NCBI RefSeq assembly: GCF_036711975.1
Contig: NC_091975.1
Span: forward strand, 15,130,501 to 15,194,500
Length of the DNA stretch: 64,000 nt
From: Onthophagus taurus
Lineage: Eukaryota; Arthropoda; Insecta; Coleoptera; Scarabaeidae
Direction of reading: 5' to 3'
Shown here piece after piece: positions 1-6,804 of this stretch. Below the pieces are notes generated by a model. It saw only the letters and a program-made list of their open reading frames with translations. It did not search any database and had not been told where the DNA came from. The first letter of the stretch is position 1. Every line of letters starts with the position of its first letter. A program made the translations under genes and the position numbers.

Positions 1-309
1 TTCTTTAAATTTAACACGCTTCATTTCAATGTATATTACTCACCTTTAAAATACAAGTTCACTGTAACGTTTGTTGTTTTTTTTTTTAATTCTCCTTTCA
101 CTTTCACACACTTAGTCCTAATTGTAGCACGAATCATTAATCGTAATTTTTATATATTGACGGTCACCCTACTTTTATTTATATTAAAAAAATTTGCATT
201 CCCTCCACCCTCAGTAGTACCAACATAATTGAGGTTCATTGCCAACATGTAAAATGAAAATCCCTAAAAGTTACTAAATTTTTGACCGCCATATTGGCAT
301 TTCAACCAA
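1..309. other. AT-rich noncoding flank left of the fiber-like gene
   Basis: No open frame with recognisable similarity. The stretch has poly-T and poly-A runs and lies just beyond the stop of the minus-strand fiber-like gene. In the third element of this window the integrase lies next on this side, so the integrase of the first element may start to the left of base 1. That is inference from gene order. Confidence 0.5.
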
Positions 310-891
310 TCACAGAGCGCAAGATATGGGATAATCCTGCTCCAGAACTCTCCTTCTTATACTCTCCGACGTAACTTGTTTGGATTTAATTTGCAAATCT
401 TCAACACCCGATTTTAAATTTAAAATCTGATCCTCGATCGCTTCGATTGAAGGCTTTAAATTTCCGGAAACTTGAAGATCAATATATTTCTTGCTGGCAT
501 CAATTTCATCACGTAGGGTTTCAATCACCGACGTAACTTGTCTAGATTTATCTCGCAAATCCTCAACCACCGATTTTAAATTGGAATGATAATCCCTACT
601 GGTTCGCAATCTCTTCATTATTGAATCGAACATACGTTTATACTCCGTATCGTTTGTCTTAAACATCTCATCTACATATACTTTTATAACGCAATCGTTT
701 TCTAACGATGGACTTTGTACATTACTAAGTTTACGTCCCTGCATATCATAATCCCCAGATGAGGTTAACGGTAATCCAACCGCCCGCTGAGACGTTCCGG
801 CTTCATCAATTATTCTACCCCATGAAGATGCGTGCAACGTACGTCCGAATTTATCGATACTGATAATACCACCAACACCGCCTCCAAACAT
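310..891 (-). CDS. Fiber-like coiled-coil protein (Polinton element 1)
   Basis: A 193-residue protein starting at ATG 891. Residues about 10-75 carry a conserved head: SIDKFGRTL, then a GDYDMQGRKLSNVQ stretch, then a P...END..IKVYVDE stretch. This resembles the repeated collar motif of phage and virus tail fibers (G.kl.nv..P....DavtK.YVD). Residues about 80-185 are charged and heptad-like, consistent with a trimeric coiled-coil shaft, and contain a partly repeated segment (SVVEDLRDKSRQVTS and SGVEDLQIKSKQVTS). A diverged copy with the same head lies at 56802-57368. It is followed by only 12 bases before the DUF8207-like gene on the same strand. A fiber or receptor-binding role is inference from the motif. 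An alternative is an internal scaffold coiled coil. Confidence 0.6.
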   Translation of the reverse strand: MFGGGVGGIISIDKFGRTLHASSWGRIIDEAGTSQRAVGLPLTSSGDYDMQGRKLSNVQSPSLENDCVIKVYVDEMFKTNDTEYKRMFDSIMKRLRTSRDYHSNLKSVVEDLRDKSRQVTSVIETLRDEIDASKKYIDLQVSGNLKPSIEAIEDQILNLKSGVEDLQIKSKQVTSESIRRRVLEQDYPISCAL

Positions 892-903
892 GTCCGTAGT
901 AAA

Positions 904-1887
904 TTATTTGATAACGTTGATTTCTTTAAGCTCCTCCACAATATACGCAATCTCGTTTCTATGCGAATTGTTTCCGGCCGCATACGATGCATGCAACAAT
1001 CGCAATCGATCTACCAATTCGTTAACATCATCCCAGTATTTATACTGAATCCGATTGGAATTAACCTCTAGACCTGACCCTGCGGTTTCACCCGCGCTGC
1101 TAAATAGCGGTTTAATTATTTTAATATATTTTTCAGAACGATTACTCGCTATGGGACCGGTATAGTTCTGTTTATGAGTTCCCGTATACGTTAGAATCTC
1201 TTTATACTTGCGAAGATCCTCTTCCGTAAAATTTTTAGGTGCTTTCAATTGTATGAGCTCGTATAAACCCGAGCTGGTTGGAATATTTAATTTACCACCG
1301 TCTAGTGATATGTGAGCGTCGGTAAATTCAACAGGTTTTGAACCAATCTTCCATCCATCTGTTTTAGAATCGTACCTTATACCCATTCTGAGATCAATTG
1401 AATCCCGTTTGCCGTACATATAATATAAATTTCTAATTCCGACGGGTAGCCTTCCAATAGGTATACGCTCTAATTTTGCATCGGGTTTCGTCAACGTTGA
1501 CGTTGAAGGGAATTTTGATACATCAGCTCCCAAATTTTCAATCATTTGCGAACCCTTGGGAATTACGGTCTGACTTTTAACCTCAAATTTATCAACATCT
1601 TCATCACTAAACTTTACGTCTTTAATTTCACCCTTAACTGTTTTCTGTTGAGTCTTTCGATGCAATTTTATCGGTACCTTTACGTCATCCAATTTTTTCG
1701 ATATATCCTTCAAAGTATCGCTTAACGGTCGGTGGAGTTTAGCTATAAGCGCGTCATCGCGTTCCTGGCCTAGTCTAATCGCCAGGCGTTTACGCTTTAT
1801 CGCATTCGTGATGTTTACTATAGCTCTATCACGTTCGGCGTTTGACCGCTTGCCTACTTTATTTTGTTTACTACTATAAGTGGCCAT
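904..1887 (-). CDS. DUF8207-like conserved Polinton protein
   Basis: About 327 residues from ATG 1887 (MATYSS...). The open frame extends upstream to 1914 but only through a GTG. The N-terminus is basic and polar, with KR-rich stretches typical of a DNA- or capsid-associated protein. The C-terminal half has the DUF8207-type pattern: a YGKRDSIDLRMGI stretch, WKIGSKPV, and SGLYELIQLKAPKNFTEEDL, followed by a terminal YWDDVNELVDRL...NEI...EEL segment. The last approximately 50 residues are repeated as a remnant at 57384-57535. The family is frequent in insect and cnidarian Polinton-like DNA and its function is unknown to me. It sits between the ATPase and fiber-like genes, all leftward, which suggests a shared transcription unit. 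Confidence 0.65.
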   Translation of the reverse strand: MATYSSKQNKVGKRSNAERDRAIVNITNAIKRKRLAIRLGQERDDALIAKLHRPLSDTLKDISKKLDDVKVPIKLHRKTQQKTVKGEIKDVKFSDEDVDKFEVKSQTVIPKGSQMIENLGADVSKFPSTSTLTKPDAKLERIPIGRLPVGIRNLYYMYGKRDSIDLRMGIRYDSKTDGWKIGSKPVEFTDAHISLDGGKLNIPTSSGLYELIQLKAPKNFTEEDLRKYKEILTYTGTHKQNYTGPIASNRSEKYIKIIKPLFSSAGETAGSGLEVNSNRIQYKYWDDVNELVDRLRLLHASYAAGNNSHRNEIAYIVEELKEINVIK

Positions 1888-1945
1888 CGATGATAATGGT
1901 GATGATGACCTCACACAAACGCATGTAAAATAGCAATGCGTCTTT

Positions 1946-2680
1946 TCAATCTGGGTAGATGTATTTATCCATGCCTATACGATATCTACCATCCTTAATT
2001 TCAAAGTCTTTCATTATAATTAATGGGTTATATTTACCGTCGTTCCAACAGCGTCTACACATCTCTTTAAATTCTTCAAACCTCATATCGGTATTTACAT
2101 GTTCGTCGTATACATGTTTCAAATTCACCTCATCCTGCTTGAAAAGCACTAACACGTTAGCGTTATCCCGAATTAGATGTTTAGATATACGCGTATAGGT
2201 CTGTGTAAGGTAGAAAGAGTCTACGTTTCTATGTCTACCCATAGAAAAATACGCTCGAATTTTATCCTGCTTATCGCACGCCACATCATCGAATATAAAA
2301 ATTGAATTCTCCTTAGCTTCATTCGGATCCACTACGGCGTCATTATCGCTGAATCGATAGAATCCAATTTCCGGAAGTCGATTCAAAACTAAACTTAAAA
2401 GTTCATATTTCGGTTGCCCCAGTGACTTTGAGTAAATGTAGATATTTTCGAATGTCAGACCATTTTCATCAAATATTAGATTCAAAATTAAATTTGTCTT
2501 CCCACAGCCAGAAGGTCCGCAGACAATTGCGCGTAAACTGTTGGGTATTAAATCGCTATGTCTACGCTTCGTCTCCGTTGCTGATACCAGTCGATCGAGA
2601 TCAGTCAATGGCATAGTTAGAGAAGGGTGTTTCACTACACGCATGTTGTCAAAAATTGACTGAGACTCTAACGTACGCAT
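1946..2680 (-). CDS. FtsK/HerA-type genome packaging ATPase
   Basis: 244 residues from ATG 2680. Walker A is GPSGCGKT at residues 55-62. Walker B is SIFIFDD at 126-132. A sensor-like YLTQTY follows at 158-163. This is the expected size and layout of the Polinton/adintovirus A32-like packaging ATPase that pumps DNA into preformed capsids. No stop or frameshift is visible. It is the first leftward gene, divergent from the PLA2 gene with a TATA-like box in the 45-bp space. A different-lineage ATPase fragment with GPSGVGKT lies at 44602-44885. Confidence 0.9.
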   Translation of the reverse strand: MRTLESQSIFDNMRVVKHPSLTMPLTDLDRLVSATETKRRHSDLIPNSLRAIVCGPSGCGKTNLILNLIFDENGLTFENIYIYSKSLGQPKYELLSLVLNRLPEIGFYRFSDNDAVVDPNEAKENSIFIFDDVACDKQDKIRAYFSMGRHRNVDSFYLTQTYTRISKHLIRDNANVLVLFKQDEVNLKHVYDEHVNTDMRFEEFKEMCRRCWNDGKYNPLIIMKDFEIKDGRYRIGMDKYIYPD

Positions 2681-2689
2681 ATATAAAGG
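2681..2689 (+). promoter_or_regulatory. TATA-like box in divergent intergenic space
   Basis: ATATAAAGG lies immediately upstream of the leftward ATPase start (2680) and 37 bases ahead of the rightward PLA2 ATG (2726). It is the only promoter-like motif in this very short divergent spacer and could serve the rightward structural genes. Motif match only; no experimental support. Confidence 0.4.
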
Positions 2690-2725
2690 TCCCGGTTATG
2701 TTTGAAATCGCATCACTTGAGAGTA

Positions 2726-3601
2726 ATGCTCGCTCAAGGTAACACATCAACAGTAGCTTCAATTCGAGGTGGAGGAATTTTAAATTCAATTATCAACAAA
2801 CTCCCCGTAGAGTTACACATTCCTGGATATCAATTTTGCGGGCCCGGAACAAAGTTGGATAAACGCTTGGCACGAGGTGAAAAAGGCATAAATCCGCTAG
2901 ATCGCGCCTGTAGAGAACACGATATAGCCTATAGGGATAATAAAACATTAGATCAACGTCACGAGGCCGATAGGCGTTTAGAGGATTCCGCTTGGGACAG
3001 GGTGAAGGCGAAAGACTCATCACTTGGTGAAAAGACTGCGGCGTGGTTAGTTACAAACGCTCTGAAAGCGAAACGTAAATTAGGCATGGGGCATAAGCGT
3101 AAAGGTGGTAAAAGCCGGCGAAAACGTCGAGGTGGATCATTGAAGTCGAAAAGTGGCGGTAAACAGGTGACCTTTCAAATGGGGATAGTTAAGCGTATAG
3201 CAAATGATTTACCGAAAAACATCGATAGTTTACGAGAAGCGGCGCGATTGGCGTTGAAAGGTGCTCGCATAGCCGTAAAGTCTGTAGGCGGAAAGCGAAA
3301 AGTTAAAATTCCACGAACAATCCCAATTCCAGTTAAACGAGGAGGAACATTACCACTTTTTCCTGCGATATTCGCCGGACTGTCAGCTCTCAGCGCACTA
3401 TCCGGAGGCGCGGCCGGAGTCTATAGAGCAGTAAAGAAAACTCAAGAGGCGAAGGATAAAATGAAAGAAGCTGAGCGGCACAATAAAGCAATGGAGGACA
3501 TTGCGATCGGAAAGACGGGGAGTGGTATTTGCATTAAAAGATATAAAAAGGGATTGGGTATATATTTAACGAAGAAGAAGAAGACTCAAAAAAACTTTTA
3601 A
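2726..3601 (+). CDS. Minor capsid protein with parvovirus-type phospholipase A2 domain
   Basis: 291 residues from ATG 2726; the frame is open upstream to 2702 but only a TTG is there. Residues 32-70 match the secreted-PLA2 fold found in parvovirus VP1 and adintoviruses: the calcium loop YQFCGPGTKL at 35-44 and the catalytic His65-Asp66 in REHDIAY. Residues 113-148 are strongly basic with GGK/RRKRR stretches, like a DNA-condensing adenoviral core peptide. Residues 209-232 form a hydrophobic, alanine-rich segment, possibly membrane-active. The tail is lysine-rich. PLA2 domains help such particles leave endosomes. The stop at 3599-3601 comes two codons after an A-AAA-AAC heptamer, and the -1 frame is the protease. 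Intact as read. Confidence 0.85.
   Translation: MLAQGNTSTVASIRGGGILNSIINKLPVELHIPGYQFCGPGTKLDKRLARGEKGINPLDRACREHDIAYRDNKTLDQRHEADRRLEDSAWDRVKAKDSSLGEKTAAWLVTNALKAKRKLGMGHKRKGGKSRRKRRGGSLKSKSGGKQVTFQMGIVKRIANDLPKNIDSLREAARLALKGARIAVKSVGGKRKVKIPRTIPIPVKRGGTLPLFPAIFAGLSALSALSGGAAGVYRAVKKTQEAKDKMKEAERHNKAMEDIAIGKTGSGICIKRYKKGLGIYLTKKKKTQKNF
3589..3595 (+). promoter_or_regulatory. Putative -1 ribosomal frameshift heptamer A_AAA_AAC
   Basis: In the zero frame of the PLA2 gene the codons are caA AAA AAC TTT TAA, a canonical X XXY YYZ slippery heptamer just before the stop. A -1 slip continues at base 3595 into a frame with no stop until the protease stop at 3976-3978. The protease frame has no ATG before 3688 yet already shows family-like residues (NFDILRY, IPKFRGVYMR) upstream of it. 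I saw no strong downstream stem; an AGA/TCT mini-stem near 3616 is weak. Site is seen; function is inference. Confidence 0.6.
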
Positions 3602-3978
3602 GGCTGCTACCCAAGAGACCTCTAACCAACTTTGATATACTACGTTACGCTAAATCTCTAAATATCCCAAAATTCCGCGGCGTCTATATGCGAAACGCAT
3701 TACCAAAAGGGGGCCCTAAAACGGATGAAGCGGCGGTGGTGAATTTAGATGTACAAAGCGGAGATGGAACGCATTGGGTAGCCTATAGAAAATCCGGTAA
3801 TAGAGTGTTCTATTTTGATAGTTATGGGGATCTCAAACCCCTCAAAGAACTTTTAAAGTACTTTAAAGACACTCAAATTATATACAACCACGATAATTAT
3901 CAAAAGGACAATCAGTACAATTGCGGGCATTTATGTATAAAATTCCTACTTCAAACAGGAAACGGGTCATATGTATAA
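3595..3978 (+). CDS. Adenain-like cysteine protease, likely expressed by -1 frameshift
   Basis: Open in this frame from 3547 to 3978; first ATG at 3688 (96 residues). Counting from that ATG, catalytic candidates are His29 in GTHW, Asp44 in YFDSYG, Gln72 or Gln76, and Cys79 in YNCGHLC. This is the Ulp1/adenain C5-C48 type used by Polintons, adintoviruses and adenoviruses to mature capsid proteins. The residues before the ATG (3625-3687, with NFDILRY and FRGVYMR) look like the true N-terminal part of the domain, so an ATG 3688 product would be clipped. I therefore start it at the frameshift site. Its stop overlaps the next gene's ATG by 8 bases. Confidence 0.8.
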   Translation, partial: LLRLLPKRPLTNFDILRYAKSLNIPKFRGVYMRNALPKGGPKTDEAAVVNLDVQSGDGTHWVAYRKSGNRVFYFDSYGDLKPLKELLKYFKDTQIIYNHDNYQKDNQYNCGHLCIKFLLQTGNGSYV

Positions 3979-4759
3979 CGATGTCGCAGACATACTGTTC
4001 ACACTGGTTGGTACGAAGAGCGAAATTTCTGAGGAATACTTTCCACCTATACAATTGGATCCCAACTTTAACTATTCATTGGGACTGATTGGTCTGTACA
4101 CATATAACAGCATACCCAACATTGAAGAGGAAGTTAACGATAAATTCCACTTTACAATAGTAAATCCCATCAATAAACAGCAGCAGCAGGGGCCTAAGAA
4201 TACTTCAAAAGAGGTAATCGGAATTCCTACGGGCGTATACGAAATTTCAGATGTTGAAAAATATTTGCAAAAGGAGATTCTACGGTTGGTCGGATTGGAT
4301 AAGATAGATAGACCTGAGACCCTATTGTCCCTCAAGGCTAATAACAATACGTTACAGTGCGAGATTAGCAGCGACTACTTGGAGATTGATTTCACAGAAT
4401 CCGATTCGATTGCTTCGATTTTAGGATTCTCCCAACGTACACTGAAACCCGAACAATTACACAGATCCGATCTCCCTGTAAATATAAAACGCGTGACGTC
4501 CGTTCGCGTGGAGTGTAATATAATTTCTGGATCATATTACAACAATAAGCAGTCACATACGCTATTCGAATTTGCACCGGCGGTAGATCCTGGCTTCAGT
4601 ATAAATATAGAGCCTAGGAACCCAATATATTTTGCAGTCGACACCGATCGAGCGATAACGAACATTACCCTTAGACTCCTGGATCAGCGCGGTAGATTGG
4701 TAAACTTTCGAGGAGAAGAAATCGTAATTAGGTTAGAGCTGAAACGTGTTGCATTATAA
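3971..4759 (+). CDS. Penton-like minor capsid protein (putative single jelly-roll)
   Basis: 262 residues from ATG 3971, overlapping the end of the protease frame (ATGTATAA). It is mostly beta-rich with no transmembrane segment. Conserved-looking stretches include YTYNSIPNI, an IPTGVYEISDVEKYL segment, ILGFSQR near residues 152-158, VRVECNIISGSYYNN, a F.PAVDPGFSI segment near residue 205, and a C-terminal LRLLDQRGRLVNFRGEEI segment. Place in the operon between protease and major capsid genes, and length, fit the Polinton penton/minor capsid slot. The jelly-roll assignment is inference; a structure prediction would settle it. Confidence 0.6.
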   Translation: MYNDVADILFTLVGTKSEISEEYFPPIQLDPNFNYSLGLIGLYTYNSIPNIEEEVNDKFHFTIVNPINKQQQQGPKNTSKEVIGIPTGVYEISDVEKYLQKEILRLVGLDKIDRPETLLSLKANNNTLQCEISSDYLEIDFTESDSIASILGFSQRTLKPEQLHRSDLPVNIKRVTSVRVECNIISGSYYNNKQSHTLFEFAPAVDPGFSINIEPRNPIYFAVDTDRAITNITLRLLDQRGRLVNFRGEEIVIRLELKRVAL

Positions 4760-4965
4760 TGGGATTTATGTTTGAAACGCCTGGTGGTGGTGGAACCAAT
4801 CGCCCACCACCATCACAGCCTACCTTGAAAAAGGGTAAAGGGTATAAATGTAAACGTAAGAGAACGTCTAGATCAGTCTGCAGAAAGACTTCGTTGCGAC
4901 CTGACAACGTTCGTTTCCTTCAAGATTTGGGGTACCATGTCAACAAAAAAATTAAACATTTATAG
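4759..4965 (+). CDS. Small basic structural protein
   Basis: 68 residues. Its ATG shares bases with the previous stop (TAATG at 4757-4761). The N-terminus is Gly/Pro-rich (ETPGGGGTNRPPPSQP), followed by a Lys/Arg-rich core and a C-terminal LRPDNVRFLQDLGYHV stretch. It overlaps the start of the capsid gene by 29 bases in another frame. Size, charge and position suggest a DNA-condensing or capsid cement peptide; I do not recognise a family. Confidence 0.55.
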   Translation: MGFMFETPGGGGTNRPPPSQPTLKKGKGYKCKRKRTSRSVCRKTSLRPDNVRFLQDLGYHVNKKIKHL

Positions 4966-6178
4966 AGATCCTATCGTGGATAATTCCATCGCTAGGGAAG
5001 AGTTACCACACAGTTACCATCCTTCAACAAATTCGTTTCAAAACAACGATGTGTTCACCATTGAACTGAACCAAGAAGATGTTTTATTTTCCTTTTTCGA
5101 GAGTTATATACGAATTGAGGGTAACTATGTTAAAAAATTGACGGATCCTGCAGATAGCGTAAGTTTAACGCACAATTTGCCGGCATTTCTATTTGAGTAC
5201 ATCGCATTCGAACATAATGGCGTTGAAATAGAACGTGTTCGTGAACCAGGGCTCACATCGCTAATTAGAACCCTTCTACACCATAACGATGTGGAATGTA
5301 AATCATTGGAAATTGCCGGGTTAAAATGGCCTCCTGAAGGAGCCTTACCCACGGTGGACAGCGCAAACGATAACTTTGTATTTCAAATCCCACTTGTGCA
5401 CATTTTTGGATTATTTAGAGACTACAATCAGGTTATGAGAGGTCGTTTCAAGTTTAGGTTTGTCAGAAGCCGCACAGATTCAAACTGTTTTAAATCTATA
5501 TCGACTAAAGCCGACCCCAGCACTGCAGAGTTTACCATAAAGACAGTGTCATTACTGGCGAAGCATGTTTATCCCAGTCCATCGATAAAGATTAAACTTT
5601 TGGATGGGTTAAATAAAAATTCGAATATAGCTGTACCTTTTCGTAAATGGACGTTTTATGAATTGCCATCTATGAGACGGGGGAATAAAGAGATTTGGCC
5701 TGTTACATCAACTACTAACAGGGGTAGACCGCAATATGTCATAGTGGCATTCCAAACCAATCGAAAGGATCAGCCGAAATCTGATTGTACGCTGTTTGAC
5801 CACTTGAACATTATAGATCTTAAAGTCTAGTTAAATTCATATTCCTACCCATTCGAGTCTATGAATTTGGATTTTACGAAGGAAAACTACGTTGAACTAT
5901 ATAAAATGTATACGGAATTTCAATCATACATTTGGGAATCTAACCGAAAACAACCGATAATGGATTTCAACAGTTTCAAGAAAAGACCTCTATTCGTAAT
6001 TGATACCACAAAGAATAATGATGAGGAGGCAGCGCCATCTGCATCATGTGAAGTGCGGCTTGAAATTCAGAGTGATAAAGATTTTCCCGCCAACACGAAG
6101 GCATACTGTATCCTAATACAGGAATCTATGTATACCTATAAGCCGCTGAGTGGGGAGGTCTCAATCGTTATTAATTGA
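4937..6178 (+). pseudogene. Major-capsid-like protein, interrupted by one in-frame TAG
   Basis: Starts at ATG 4937. The first part (297 codons) ends at TAG 5828-5830. The same frame is open on both sides of this stop and runs to TAA/TGA at 6176-6178, with ATG 5861 as an internal methionine. Recognisable pieces are FESYIRIEGNY (residues 55-65), FLFEYIAFEHNG, a W-F-E-L-P segment near 236, a VIVAFQTNRK segment near 274, and after the break a NLDFTKENYVELYKMY segment, FVIDTTK and YCILIQ. This is the Polinton double-jelly-roll capsid (hexon-like) slot by order and size. No other lesion is visible. It may be a recent null allele, a sequencing error or, less likely, a readthrough codon. Confidence 0.75.
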
Positions 6179-6210
6179 GTCAATTTCGATTGCGCATCAT
6201 AGTCAGAGTT

Positions 6211-6735
6211 ATGGAGTTGCGTAGAGCGGTAGTTGATATTCAGGGGTTCTATATAGACTCTGAATTCATAGTTAAAGAATTCACACTTCTCGACCTTATC
6301 ACCGACTATGCCGTACATCTCCACTTCAAGGCTGACAGACCCTTTCGATGCTTATCGGTTCAAGATCAACGATCCGCCAAGTATTTAGAGCGAAATCACC
6401 ATAAACTATCGTATATTGGAGGATGGATGGATCTGTCAATGGGGTTAAATTTACTGGATGATATACTGTCGTTCTATGATGAGGTGTATGTGAAGGGTAG
6501 CCAGAAGAGGGAGTTTTTGGAAAGCAGACCCTATTATCGGTTCCGATGTCATCGGAATTTGACGGTCAGGGATATTGCCTCGGAGTTTTCTGAGAAGGCG
6601 GTTGAAGAAGATACTAAATTGACGGCAACTTCCAATCCATGCTGGTTCCACAACGATGCTCCCGCAGTTTGCTCGCAAAATAACGCCATAATTTTAAAGA
6701 ATTTTTTATGTAATTTGCATAGACGTGTTATATAA
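6211..6735 (+). CDS. Conserved Polinton protein, 174 aa, unknown function
   Basis: Starts at ATG 6211; the frame is open back to 6175 but only through a TTG. Key stretches are AVVDIQGFYIDSEF near the N-terminus, HLHFKADRPF, GGWMDLSMGLNLLDD, VYVKGSQKREFLE near residues 99-111, and a Cys/His-containing tail PCWFHNDAPAVCSQNNA. A close homologue with the same motifs lies at 34523-35038, again directly before the metalloproteinase. The DIQG / YVKG.QK..FLE / terminal His-Cys pattern faintly recalls an RNase-H-like exonuclease, but I could not place metal ligands with confidence. Treat as a conserved hypothetical. Confidence 0.65.
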   Translation: MELRRAVVDIQGFYIDSEFIVKEFTLLDLITDYAVHLHFKADRPFRCLSVQDQRSAKYLERNHHKLSYIGGWMDLSMGLNLLDDILSFYDEVYVKGSQKREFLESRPYYRFRCHRNLTVRDIASEFSEKAVEEDTKLTATSNPCWFHNDAPAVCSQNNAIILKNFLCNLHRRVI

Positions 6736-6804
6736 GAAGTTGTTAAATTTTTTTTTTAATACATATATTAACTTTTATTTATTGTATTTATTTTTGAATC
6801 CTTC

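Noticed and set aside
2702-2725. Upstream start for the PLA2 gene at 2702
   Set aside because: The codon there is TTG; the first ATG is 2726 and leaves the PLA2 domain complete. Similar reasoning moved starts at 6175, 8500, 1914 and 55849.
3596-3650. Pseudoknot supporting the frameshift
   Set aside because: Only a weak AGA/TCT pairing was seen by eye; I do not claim a stimulatory structure.
5828-5830. Programmed stop-codon readthrough in the capsid gene
   Set aside because: The TAG TTA context is not a recognised leaky type, and the polymerase of the same element also has a single stop, so ordinary decay or error is simpler.
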